Shown piece after piece: positions 43,798 to 51,181 of a DNA stretch of 64,000 bases. A model generated the notes under the pieces. It made no database searches. It had not been told where the DNA came from and saw nothing but the letters and a program-made list of their open reading frames with translations. Made by a program: the position numbers and the translations under genes. The stretch is from Catellatospora bangladeshensis (GTDB lineage: Bacteria; Actinomycetota; Actinomycetes; Mycobacteriales; Micromonosporaceae): NCBI RefSeq assembly GCF_016862575.1, contig NZ_BONF01000040.1:61944-125943 (forward strand). The letters are read 5' to 3'. The first letter of the stretch is position 1, and the number at the start of each line of letters is the position of its first letter.

Positions 43798-44640
43798 ATG
43801 CCCGACCGTAAGACTCGGCTCAGGCGTGCCGTGTCGCGCAGCGCACTGGCCCCGCTCGCGGCGCTGCCCGTGCGGCTGGCCAGGGTCGCCCGCCACGACG
43901 CGAAGGTGCTGCGCGAGTCCGCGCGCTGGCTGGTCACCTCCCGTGAGCACCACAACTACACGTACGACCTGACCAAGCTGAACCTGGAGCACCTGGCCTG
44001 GTTCGTCAGCGTGGTGGCCGAGGTGCCGGTGGCCGACGTGCGCGCCTGGATCGCCGAGATCGAGGCCGACACCGCGCTGCGCACCCACATCGAGCGCACC
44101 ACCGCGAACGCGGCCCGCCGCGGCCTGGCCGACCGGCACGTGCGCTACGCCCGCCGGCTCGGCTGGTACGCCCTCATCCGGGCGCGCAAGCCGCAGCACG
44201 TGGTCGAGACCGGCGTGGACAAGGGCCTGGGCACCTGCGTGATCGCCGCCGCGCTGCTGCGCAACGCCGCCGAGGGGCACCCGGGCCGGGTCACCTCGCT
44301 GGACATCAACCCGGAGGCGGGCTACCTGGCCAAGGCGCAGCCCTGGGCCGACGTGGTGGACCTGGTCATCGGCGACTCGATCGCCTCGATCGGCGCGCTG
44401 GACCGCCCGGTCGACATGTTCCTGCACGACAGCGACCACAGCGCGGCGCACGAGCAGCGCGAGTTCACCGCGATCGAGCCGCACCTGGCCGAGCGGGCGC
44501 TGCTGCTCACCGACAACGTCACGTACACGACGGTGCTGCTCAAGCACGCCGAGAAGACCGGGCGGCGCTTCCTGGCCTTCAAGGAGCAGCCGGTGCGCCA
44601 CTGGTATCCGGGCGACGGCATCGGGGCCGCCTGGCGCTGA
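43798..44640 (+). CDS. Class I SAM-dependent methyltransferase
   Basis: A 280-residue protein of the Methyltransf_24 type. The SAM motif V-V-E-T-G-V-D-K-G-L-G-T lies near residue 138, followed by V-T-S-L-D-I-N-P near 167 and M-F-L-H-D-S-D-H-S near 206 (the catalytic-metal-like Asp-His segment). A helical N-terminal region of about 100 residues precedes the domain. The substrate is unknown. ATG 43798 has GGAAGG (43783-43788) nine bases upstream. Confidence 0.85.
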   Translation: MPDRKTRLRRAVSRSALAPLAALPVRLARVARHDAKVLRESARWLVTSREHHNYTYDLTKLNLEHLAWFVSVVAEVPVADVRAWIAEIEADTALRTHIERTTANAARRGLADRHVRYARRLGWYALIRARKPQHVVETGVDKGLGTCVIAAALLRNAAEGHPGRVTSLDINPEAGYLAKAQPWADVVDLVIGDSIASIGALDRPVDMFLHDSDHSAAHEQREFTAIEPHLAERALLLTDNVTYTTVLLKHAEKTGRRFLAFKEQPVRHWYPGDGIGAAWR

Positions 44641-44662
44641 CCGGCGCTGGTAGCGTCACTCC

Positions 44663-45478
44663 ATGCGAGTGGGCGCGCTGTACACCTACCCGGTCAAGGG
44701 CTGTCGCAGGGTGGAGCACGAGCAGGCGACGGTCGAACCGTGGGGCCTGGCCGGGGACCGGCGCTGGATGGTGATCGACCCGGACGGCAAGGAGGTCACC
44801 CAGCGCGAGGTGGCCCGGCTGGCGCTGCTGCGTGTGCGTACCGTGGACGGCGGCCTGGAGCTGTCCTTCCCCGAGACCGCGCCGCTGCTCGTGGCCCAGC
44901 CCGAGCCGGACCCGGCGGTGCTGTCCACGCTGTGGGGCCAGCCGCTGCCCGCGACGGCCGCCGGACCCGCCGCCGACGCGCTGCTGAGCAAGGAACTCGA
45001 CCGCGACGTGCGGCTGGTGTGGATGGACGACCCGGCCACCCGCCGCCCCGTGCCCGAGCCGGAGCTGAACAAGCCCACCGACCGCGTCTCGTACGCCGAC
45101 GGATACCCGCTGCTGGTGGCCAACACCGCGTCGCTGGACCGGCTCAACGACTGGATCTTCGAGGGCGGCTCGCTGGAGGGCCCGTTGCCGATGGCCCGCT
45201 TCCGGCCCAACCTGGTGGTCGAGGGGGCCGAGGCGTTCGCCGAGGACGGCTGGATCGGGCGGCGGCTGCGCGTCGGCGAGGTGGTGTTCCGGGCGCCGAG
45301 CGCGTGCGGCCGGTGCATCGTCACCACCACCGACCAGGAGACCGGCGACCGCGGCCACGAGCCGCTGCGCACCCTGGCCCGCCACCGCAACGTGAACCAG
45401 AAGCTGCTGTTCGGGGTCAACCTGGTCCCCGAGAACGTGGGGATCATCCGGGTCGGCGACCCGGTCGAGCTCAGCTGA
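44663..45478 (+). CDS. MOSC domain protein (mARC-like)
   Basis: A 271-residue protein with an N-terminal MOSC_N beta-barrel (Y-P-V-K-G-C near residue 9, G-D-R-R-W-M-V near 31) and a MOSC domain (about 130-265). The cysteine in A-C-G-R-C near residue 215 is the likely molybdenum ligand, suggesting a reductase of N-hydroxylated compounds or a sulfur carrier. ATG 44663 follows TAGCGT (44651-44656) by six bases. It overlaps the convergent acetyltransferase gene by eight bases. Confidence 0.9.
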   Translation: MRVGALYTYPVKGCRRVEHEQATVEPWGLAGDRRWMVIDPDGKEVTQREVARLALLRVRTVDGGLELSFPETAPLLVAQPEPDPAVLSTLWGQPLPATAAGPAADALLSKELDRDVRLVWMDDPATRRPVPEPELNKPTDRVSYADGYPLLVANTASLDRLNDWIFEGGSLEGPLPMARFRPNLVVEGAEAFAEDGWIGRRLRVGEVVFRAPSACGRCIVTTTDQETGDRGHEPLRTLARHRNVNQKLLFGVNLVPENVGIIRVGDPVELS

Positions 45479-45986
45479 GGTCCAGCCACATCTCGATCTC
45501 GTCGCGGTCGTCTCCGGGCGCCATGCGCAGCGCCCCCGGCAGCCGGCCGACCTCCTTGTACCCCAGCGGCGTGTAGAAGCGCTCCAGCCCCATACCGCCG
45601 CGCACGGTGATGTGCAGCCCCTCCAGGCCCATCGCCCGGCCGACCCGCTCGGCCTCCCGCATCAGCGCCGCGCCCTCGCCCCGGCCCTGCCGCCCCGGGT
45701 GGACCATCACCCGGCCAACGGTGCGCCAGTGCGCCGACAGCGCGAACCGCTTGCTCACCAGGATCGCCATGGCTGCGGCGGCGCCGTCCTCGTCGTAGCC
45801 CACGATCAGCCGGTCGATCCCGGCGTCGACGCCCTCGAACGTGGGCCCGGCTACCTCCTCGACCTGAGCCCGGGTCACCGCACCCGCGAAGCCCACCGCG
45901 CCGCCCGCGTTGGACACGTCGGTCCACAGGCCGACAAGCTGCTCGCGAAGCTCCAGGGTCAGCTCGGGGTCCAGCACAAACCGCAT
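45471..45986 (-). CDS. GNAT-family N-acetyltransferase
   Basis: A 171-residue acetyltransferase. The acetyl-CoA motif V-M-V-H-P-G-R-Q-G-R-G-E-G lies near residue 92 and F-Y-T-P-L-G-Y-K-E near 138. The substrate is unknown. ATG 45986 follows TAGGAT (45998-45993) by six bases, so it is probably leaderless. Its 3' end overlaps the convergent MOSC gene. Confidence 0.9.
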   Translation of the reverse strand: MRFVLDPELTLELREQLVGLWTDVSNAGGAVGFAGAVTRAQVEEVAGPTFEGVDAGIDRLIVGYDEDGAAAAMAILVSKRFALSAHWRTVGRVMVHPGRQGRGEGAALMREAERVGRAMGLEGLHITVRGGMGLERFYTPLGYKEVGRLPGALRMAPGDDRDEIEMWLDLS

Positions 45987-46006
45987 GATCCAATCCTAGA
46001 CACGAA

Positions 46007-46054
46007 AGGAAGGGCACCTTCTTAACGGACGTCCGTTAAGAAGGTGCCCTTCCT
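46007..46054. repeat. Family E repeat pair, copy 4 (perfect 48-bp palindrome)
   Basis: AGGAAGGGCACCTTCTTAAC followed by GGAC (46007-46030) is the exact reverse complement of 46031-46054. It lies between the M14 peptidase stop and the acetyltransferase promoter and could terminate peptidase transcription. Confidence 0.92.
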
Positions 46055-46063
46055 CACCTCAGG

Positions 46064-49000
46064 TCAGTACCCGAGCAGGTGTGCGAGCGAGCGCTTGACC
46101 AGGTCGTCACGCTGCGCCGGGGTGAGGCCCTCGGCGCCGAAGCCGGTGAAGACCGTGTCCCGGGTGGTCACGATCGATCCCTCCTCGAACGCCTGCTGGC
46201 TGCGTACCCAGTTGTTGGTGGGGCTCGGCGAGCCCGCCGCCGTGCCGACCGTCCAGCCGCCCAGGCCGTCCTCGAACGAGGTCTGCGTCACGACCGCGCC
46301 GTTCGCGCTGACCGAGACGTCGTCGAGGAACACACCCAGGCCCTGGGTGCCCCAGTCGGAGATGTACGAGATCGACAGCTCGACCTGCTGCCCCGCGTAC
46401 GGGGTCAGGTCGTACGCCAGCTCCGTCCAGCCCCCCGAAGGGCCGGTCAGCGCGTGCCACGCCCCGGTCGTGCCCGCCGGTGAGCAGTCCGCCCCCTGGT
46501 AGTGCGCCAGGAACGGGTGGATGCCGTCCACCCAGCCCGACGCGCAGCTGTCACCGGTCTCCTGCGTGGTGTGCCCGGTGCTGTCGGCCAGCGTCGTCCA
46601 CGTGTCGGTGCCCGCCGCGCGCGCCTCGACCACGAAGAAGTCCCAGTTCGGCTCGGTGTCGAACGACGACCAGAACCGCAGCTCACCGGAGGTGGCCGAG
46701 GTCAGGTCGACGGTGCGGGACAGCCGCTTGAACGACTGGTCCGACCGGTCGCTGTAGAGGTACCAGTCGCCGGTGCGGGGGTCGAACGGCGCCGCGCCCG
46801 GCCGCAGCCAGTCACTCGGCGCCGCACTCGCGAACTGCGGGAACTGCGCCGGCGGCAGGAAGCTGGACGTGGTCAGGAACGACGCGGTGTGCGTCTGGTT
46901 CGCGGCCGAACCCGCCCCGTTCAGCGTGCCCGCGAACCCGTCGAACGCGCCCGTGGTGCCGCCGACCGGGTAGTGCTCGCCCGTCCCGTCCGTGCCGCCC
47001 CCGCTGACGTAGTTGTACGCGCCGAGGTAGTACTGCAGGAAGTCGTTCAGCACCGGCAGGCAGGGGTACTCGCGCACCGTGCACTCCGGCTGGGCCGGGG
47101 CGTCCGGGTTATAGAAGTACGACCCGTCCGCCGACTGCGCGAACAGCGCGTTCTGACCCGTGAGCAGCAGCTTGCCGCCCTCGTTCAGGTAGTCGCGCAC
47201 GGACAGCTCGATGTCCAGCGCCGCCTTGGCGGTGGTGCCGCCGGGCTGGCCGGTCGAGCGCAGGATGATGTCGTCGCCGGTCTCCCAGACGATCGCCTTG
47301 TAGTGCGACAGCACACCCAGGTGGTGCGGCGCCTTGCGGCCCTGCGTGTCGAAGTCGTACACGTCGCTGGAGTACCCGGCGGCGCTCAGCGAGGAGGCGT
47401 AGTCCGCGGCGTACTTCGCCGAGGTCACGCCCTGTGCCGGGCTCACCCCGGTGACGTCCTCCGCGGCCAGGATGAGCACCTTGCCGCCGATGTCGTCGTG
47501 CACCCGGTAGGTGAAGTGGTCACTGCTGACCGCCCCCGCTCGCCCCGGCGTCACCGAGAACCCGCTGAACCACACCTCGACCTGGTCACCCGGCTTGGTG
47601 TTGGTCACCTTGCCGCGGAACTCGGCGTAGTAGTCGTCGTTCTCGTCGCCGTAGCGCTCGCCGCCCTGCCACTCCTTCACGGAGGCCGACTTCACGCTGC
47701 CGCCGTTGACCTTCCAGTGCACCTTCACGTTCTTCAGCGCCCGCCGGATGATCGCGGCGACCGGCTGGGTGCGCCCGTACGACACGTCGAAGGCGTCCAC
47801 CACGAAGTCCGGCGAGGTGCGGCCGACCACCGAGACCGGGTTGTCCGGCTGCGCGGCCGACTTCGCCAGCGACAGCGCGAACGGGATGTTCTTGGCGAAC
47901 TCGGCCTGGATCAGCTCCTCGTCGTCCGGGAAGTTGAACCCGCTGGCGCAGTCCTCGGCGACCCACTCGTCGTCCGGGATAGAGTTCGACACCGTCTCAC
48001 AGGTGGTCATCTCGGGGGTGAACCCGAGCGAGCCGTACTTCTCCGTCATGTGCGAGTCGGTGTCGCCGTTGGTGGTGTACAGCTCCGCCGAGATGTCCGG
48101 GTCGTAGCCGGGCACCGCCGGGTTCGCGTCGTCGCCGGCCAGCGTGATCGAGATGACGTCGTCCGGCGTCGGCGTGCTGACCTGCCAGCCCACGCCGTAG
48201 AGCAGCAGCTCGGCGGCGGAGTGGTAGTTGACGAAGAACTCCGGGCGCAGCCGCTTGAAGAACCCGTCGAGCGCCTTGCTCTCCGGCTCCGAGTTCGGCC
48301 CCGGGCCGCGGTACGTCTCACTGGCCGGGTCGATCGAGGAGCCCTCGTTGTCGTAGCCCCACTTGTAGGCGTAGTTGCGGTTCGGGTCCACACCGTCGCC
48401 GGGCGCGATGACGCCGTCACCGTTGTTGTCGCGCAGGTTCTTGCGCCACAGGCGGTTGCCCTCGGTGAAGGTGAAGTCGTAGCCGTCCGGGTTGATCACC
48501 GGGAAGAAGTACATCTCCCGGGTGTTGACCAGGTTCGTCAGCTCAGGGTTGCTGCCGTACCCGTCGATGAAGTGGTGCAGCAGGCGGCGCACCATCTCCG
48601 GGGTGATCCACTCGCGGGCGTGCTGGGCGCCGACGTAGACCACCGCCGGGCGCAGGCCGTCGGGCAGCAGGCGCGCTCCACGGGTCAGCTTGATGCCCTT
48701 GATCGGCTTGCCCTGCGTGGTGTGCCCGATGGTGAGCAGCTTGGTGATCGACGGGTTGTCCGCCGCGATCTTCTCCAGCTCCTGCCGCAGGCCGCCCGCC
48801 TCGCTGTACGACCGGTACACGGTGTTGCCGGCCAGCCCCTGCTTGCGCAGCGCGTCCGAGGCCTTCTGGCCGCGGATCAGTTTGACCGACAGCTTCACGC
48901 CGCGGCTCGCCAGGCGGGACGCCTCCACTTCGGAGAGCACCGCCTCGACCTTCACCTTGCCCGCTCCGGCCGGAGCGGTCCGTACGTCCTCGTGGTCGAG

Positions 49001-49171
49001 GCCGATGCCCCGGAACTCCTCCACCTGATCATGATCGATCACGCCCACGTAGACGTCGAGCGGGTTCCTGGCCCGGTCACCGTCCCCCGCGGGTTTCGCG
49101 CTGGCCGGCACGACCAGCGCGATGGCGCCGATCATGCCGAGGCACACCGCCACGACTCGTAGTTTCCTCAC
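46064..49171 (-). CDS. Secreted M14 zinc carboxypeptidase with C-terminal beta domains
   Basis: A 1035-residue secreted protein. A signal peptide (cleavage near residue 25) and a propeptide-like region are followed by an M14 carboxypeptidase domain (about 120-450): zinc ligands in G-A-Q-H-A-R-E-W near residue 186 and N-Y-H-S-A-A near 315, catalytic Glu in F-T-P-E-M near 387. The C-terminal half has beta-rich domains, including an immune-inhibitor-A/MAM-like part (F-F-V-V-E-A-R near 850) and a final jelly-roll. It probably trims extracellular peptides. GTG 49171 follows AGGAGGGG. Confidence 0.93.
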   Translation of the reverse strand: MRKLRVVAVCLGMIGAIALVVPASAKPAGDGDRARNPLDVYVGVIDHDQVEEFRGIGLDHEDVRTAPAGAGKVKVEAVLSEVEASRLASRGVKLSVKLIRGQKASDALRKQGLAGNTVYRSYSEAGGLRQELEKIAADNPSITKLLTIGHTTQGKPIKGIKLTRGARLLPDGLRPAVVYVGAQHAREWITPEMVRRLLHHFIDGYGSNPELTNLVNTREMYFFPVINPDGYDFTFTEGNRLWRKNLRDNNGDGVIAPGDGVDPNRNYAYKWGYDNEGSSIDPASETYRGPGPNSEPESKALDGFFKRLRPEFFVNYHSAAELLLYGVGWQVSTPTPDDVISITLAGDDANPAVPGYDPDISAELYTTNGDTDSHMTEKYGSLGFTPEMTTCETVSNSIPDDEWVAEDCASGFNFPDDEELIQAEFAKNIPFALSLAKSAAQPDNPVSVVGRTSPDFVVDAFDVSYGRTQPVAAIIRRALKNVKVHWKVNGGSVKSASVKEWQGGERYGDENDDYYAEFRGKVTNTKPGDQVEVWFSGFSVTPGRAGAVSSDHFTYRVHDDIGGKVLILAAEDVTGVSPAQGVTSAKYAADYASSLSAAGYSSDVYDFDTQGRKAPHHLGVLSHYKAIVWETGDDIILRSTGQPGGTTAKAALDIELSVRDYLNEGGKLLLTGQNALFAQSADGSYFYNPDAPAQPECTVREYPCLPVLNDFLQYYLGAYNYVSGGGTDGTGEHYPVGGTTGAFDGFAGTLNGAGSAANQTHTASFLTTSSFLPPAQFPQFASAAPSDWLRPGAAPFDPRTGDWYLYSDRSDQSFKRLSRTVDLTSATSGELRFWSSFDTEPNWDFFVVEARAAGTDTWTTLADSTGHTTQETGDSCASGWVDGIHPFLAHYQGADCSPAGTTGAWHALTGPSGGWTELAYDLTPYAGQQVELSISYISDWGTQGLGVFLDDVSVSANGAVVTQTSFEDGLGGWTVGTAAGSPSPTNNWVRSQQAFEEGSIVTTRDTVFTGFGAEGLTPAQRDDLVKRSLAHLLGY

Positions 49172-49351
49172 TGCCCCTCCTGGGTGTCGAAGGACTCGCG
49201 CAACGAGCCTTTCGAAACACCGGTAAATATGTCAATAGAGTGTCGGTGTTGCGGACGACGCCGAACGGAATGTCACCGGTGAGGGGCAGACTGGGGACAG
49301 CGGCGCCGGGCCCAGGCTATGGGGGTTCGGGCTACGGACGGGGGAGGCGCG

Positions 49352-49690
49352 ATGGTCACGGTCGAGCAGGTGCGGCAGGTCGTGCTGGGACTGCCCAGGG
49401 CATACGAGGCGCTGGTGCGGGATCGGATCAAGTTCCGGGTCGGGCAGATCGTCTTCGTGGCGTTCTCCGCCGACGAGACGGAGCTGGGGTTCGGCTACCC
49501 GAAGGAGGAGCGCGACGCCCTGATCGCCGCCGAGCCGGGCAAGTTCTTCCTGCCCCGCGTATCGGACCTGCGCTTCAACTGGGTGGAGGCGTGGATGGCC
49601 GCCCTCGACGAGGACGAGATGCGCGAGCTGGTCACCGACGCCTGGCGCATGTGCGTCCCCAAACGCGTCGCCGCCGCCCACCTGGGCTGA
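49352..49690 (+). CDS. MmcQ/YjbR family protein
   Basis: A 112-residue DNA-binding-fold protein of the MmcQ/YjbR family, many members of which are annotated only by fold. The Tyr/Phe-rich core and C-terminal T-D-A-W-R-M-C-V-P-K are typical. ATG 49352 has GGGGAGG (49341-49347) four bases upstream. Confidence 0.82.
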   Translation: MVTVEQVRQVVLGLPRAYEALVRDRIKFRVGQIVFVAFSADETELGFGYPKEERDALIAAEPGKFFLPRVSDLRFNWVEAWMAALDEDEMRELVTDAWRMCVPKRVAAAHLG

Positions 49691-49707
49691 TGCGCTGGCC
49701 CCGGTGC

Positions 49708-49737
49708 CGTATTACGGTTAGACTTTAGACGTATTAC
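49708..49737. promoter_or_regulatory. Direct repeats upstream of the toxin-antitoxin pair
   Basis: CGTATTAC occurs at 49708-49715 and 49730-49737, 22 bp (two helical turns) apart, just upstream of the toxin start. Ribbon-helix-helix antitoxins usually bind short repeats like this to repress their own operon. Confidence 0.5.
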
Positions 49738-49750
49738 ATAGGGGAGTGAC

Positions 49751-50002
49751 GTGCCGCCGTTCCGGATCGCGTTGATCGAGTGAGCTTCGAACACGCCGTA
49801 CGCGACGAGACGGGCGACGCAGTCGGAGATCGAAGACGTGCTGACGGATCATCGCAGCGTGTTCCGGCGCAACCTGCCCGGCCGTGCGGCGACGCACCTC
49901 GCGGACGGGCGGACCGCGGCGGGACGCCACCTGGTGGTCGCGTTCATCTACGGTCCGGCGACCAGGACGGCCGTTCCGATCAACGCTTGGGAGAAGCGAT
50001 GA
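49751..50002 (+). pseudogene. BrnT/DUF4258-like toxin gene broken by one stop codon
   Basis: From GTG 49751 (GGGGAG upstream) the frame reads ten codons (F-R-I-A-L-I-E at the end), meets TGA at 49781-49783, then continues open for 72 codons with toxin-like content: E-I-E-D-V-L, G-R-T-A-A-G-R-H-L-V-V-A-F and a final V-P-I-N-A-W. Related toxins usually have Trp after the I-E, so a TGG to TGA change is the simplest explanation. The stop at 50000-50002 overlaps the antitoxin ATG as ATGA. The family name is a tentative assignment. Confidence 0.65.
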
Positions 50003-50352
50003 CATCACCAGACGAGGCCGAGATGACGGAGGAGGACTACGCCCGCGCCGCGGACGAGGCCTACGAGCATCGCGACGAACTCGACGAACTGGAGGTGGTC
50101 GAGTTCACGGCCGACGACGACGTCAGGTCGGTGGTGTCGGTCCGGTTCAACCGGGGTGAGCTGCGCCGGGTCGAGCAGGCCGCGCTGAAGGCGGGTATGC
50201 CGGTGTCGACGTACATCCGCAACGCCGCGCTGGCGACTTCGGAGACCGTCGACCTCGATGCGGCGCGGGAGGCGCTGTTGGCGTCGCAGCGGAATCTGAA
50301 GGCGGCGATGGCCGCGCTGAACCGCGACCTTCCGCGTGCCGCCACACGGTAG
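49999..50352 (+). CDS. Ribbon-helix-helix antitoxin
   Basis: A 117-residue protein. An acidic N-terminal half would wrap the toxin, and residues 45-80 (S-V-V-S-V-R-F-N-R-G-E-L and G-M-P-V-S-T-Y-I-R-N-A-A) form a CopG/Arc-type DNA-binding motif. It overlaps the toxin stop by four bases and remains intact although the toxin is not, as expected when the toxin is lost first. The open frame continues upstream to 49780 but carries no conserved sequence there. Confidence 0.78.
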   Translation: MTSPDEAEMTEEDYARAADEAYEHRDELDELEVVEFTADDDVRSVVSVRFNRGELRRVEQAALKAGMPVSTYIRNAALATSETVDLDAAREALLASQRNLKAAMAALNRDLPRAATR

Positions 50353-50381
50353 GCGTCACCACCCCGTGAAGGGGAGTCGAG

Positions 50382-50454
50382 TAGGGCCGGCGGGATTCGA
50401 ACCCGCACTGGCGCGGACCTAAACCGCGTGCCTCTGCCGTTGGGCTACGGCCCC
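50382..50454 (-). tRNA. tRNA with anticodon UAG (Leu by anticodon), short variable loop
   Basis: On the minus strand: acceptor GGGGCCG/CGGCCCT (with a G1-U72 pair), D-stem GCC/GGC, anticodon stem CGCGG/CCGCG enclosing TTTAGGT (anticodon TAG), a five-base variable loop CCAGT and T-arm GCGGG-TTCGAAT-CCCGC, discriminator A. CCA is not encoded. The anticodon predicts leucine, yet leucine tRNAs normally have a long variable arm, which is missing here. A possible -10 GAATAT lies upstream near 50476. Confidence 0.85.
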
Positions 50455-50525
50455 AGGACCATCAGATGCTGCCATATTCTTGCTCATCAGCGGCGGCAGT
50501 GCGTTCCGGGGGCCGTCTTCCCGTG

Positions 50526-51002
50526 TCAGTCGAGCTTCAGGTCCCGGCGGAGCTTGGCGACGTGGCCGGTGGCCTTCACGTTGTAGAAGGCGTGCGCGAT
50601 GTGGCCCTTCTCGTCGATGACGAACGTGGACCGGATCACGCCCTGCACGACCTTGCCGTAGTTCTTCTTCTCGCCGAAGGCGCCGTACGCCGTCAGCACG
50701 CTCTTGTCCTGGTCGCTGACGAGGGGGAAGGTGATCGCGTCCCGCTCGACGAACTTGGCGAGCTTGGCCGGCGCGTCGGGGGAGATGCCGACCACGGCGT
50801 ACCCCTTGGCGGTGAGCGAGGCGAGCGAGTCGCGGAAGTCGCACGCCTGCGTGGTGCAGCCGGGCGTCATCGCGGCCGGGTAGGCGTACAGGATGACCTT
50901 CTTCCCGCGCAGGTCGGCCAGGCTGAGCGTGCCGCCGTCGGCGGTGGGCAGGCTGAAGTCCGGGGCGGCGTCGCCCGGCGAGAGTCGTACGTTCTCCGTC
51001 AC
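50526..51002 (-). CDS. bcp: Thiol peroxidase of the Bcp/PrxQ type
   Basis: A 158-residue peroxiredoxin that reduces hydroperoxides. The active site is T-P-G-C-T-T-Q-A-C-D-F near residue 45, with the peroxidatic Cys and a second Cys five residues on, the PrxQ arrangement. GTG 51002 is chosen because TAGGGT (51015-51010) lies seven bases before it. The tRNA gene follows on the same strand after about 70 bases. Confidence 0.94.
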   Translation of the reverse strand: MTENVRLSPGDAAPDFSLPTADGGTLSLADLRGKKVILYAYPAAMTPGCTTQACDFRDSLASLTAKGYAVVGISPDAPAKLAKFVERDAITFPLVSDQDKSVLTAYGAFGEKKNYGKVVQGVIRSTFVIDEKGHIAHAFYNVKATGHVAKLRRDLKLD

Positions 51003-51060
51003 ACCAGCCACCCTATCCACGCGCGCCGCCCCGCCCACCCGCCCCGCCCAAGGTCACCCG

Positions 51061-51117
51061 ACTTGCCTGGCAGGTGGGCGTATCTTGCGGCGGGATGCGC
51101 CCGATTGCCAGGCAAGT
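51061..51117. repeat. Family B palindromic element, copy 2
   Basis: ACTTGCCTGGCA (51061-51072) and TGCCAGGCAAGT (51106-51117) give perfect 12-bp arms, again 57 bp end to end, between the divergent bcp and Ni/Co transporter genes. Confidence 0.9.
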
Positions 51118-51146
51118 CGGTCGATCAAGCGAGAGCGTGAACCTTA

Positions 51147-51163
51147 TTGCAAGTAGTTTGCAA
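51147..51163 (+). promoter_or_regulatory. Nur-box-like operator of the Ni/Co transporter
   Basis: TTGCAA-N5-TTGCAA matches the site recalled for Nur, the nickel-responsive Fur-family repressor of Streptomyces (tTGCaa-N5-ttGCAA). The left half occupies the -35 position relative to TAGGCT (51170-51175), so a bound repressor would block the promoter. Confidence 0.7.
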
Positions 51164-51181
51164 CAACCTTAGGCTGGCGGA

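Noticed and set aside
49781..49783. TGA in the toxin frame as a selenocysteine codon
   Set aside because: No SECIS-like hairpin is evident just after it, and the homologous residue is expected to be Trp, so a nonsense change is simpler.
49780..49998. Open frame running in phase upstream of the antitoxin
   Set aside because: Its translation is Arg/Gly/Asp-rich without family features, while the toxin-like content is in another frame; the antitoxin start at 49999 with ATGA coupling is better.
50382..50454. Amber suppressor tRNA
   Set aside because: The anticodon is UAG, which pairs with CUA/CUG leucine codons; an amber suppressor would need CUA.
51118..51181. Cobalamin riboswitch upstream of the Ni/Co transporter
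   Set aside because: The gap between the family B element and the start is about 60 bases and filled by the Nur-like site and promoter; no room or B12-box sequence for a riboswitch.
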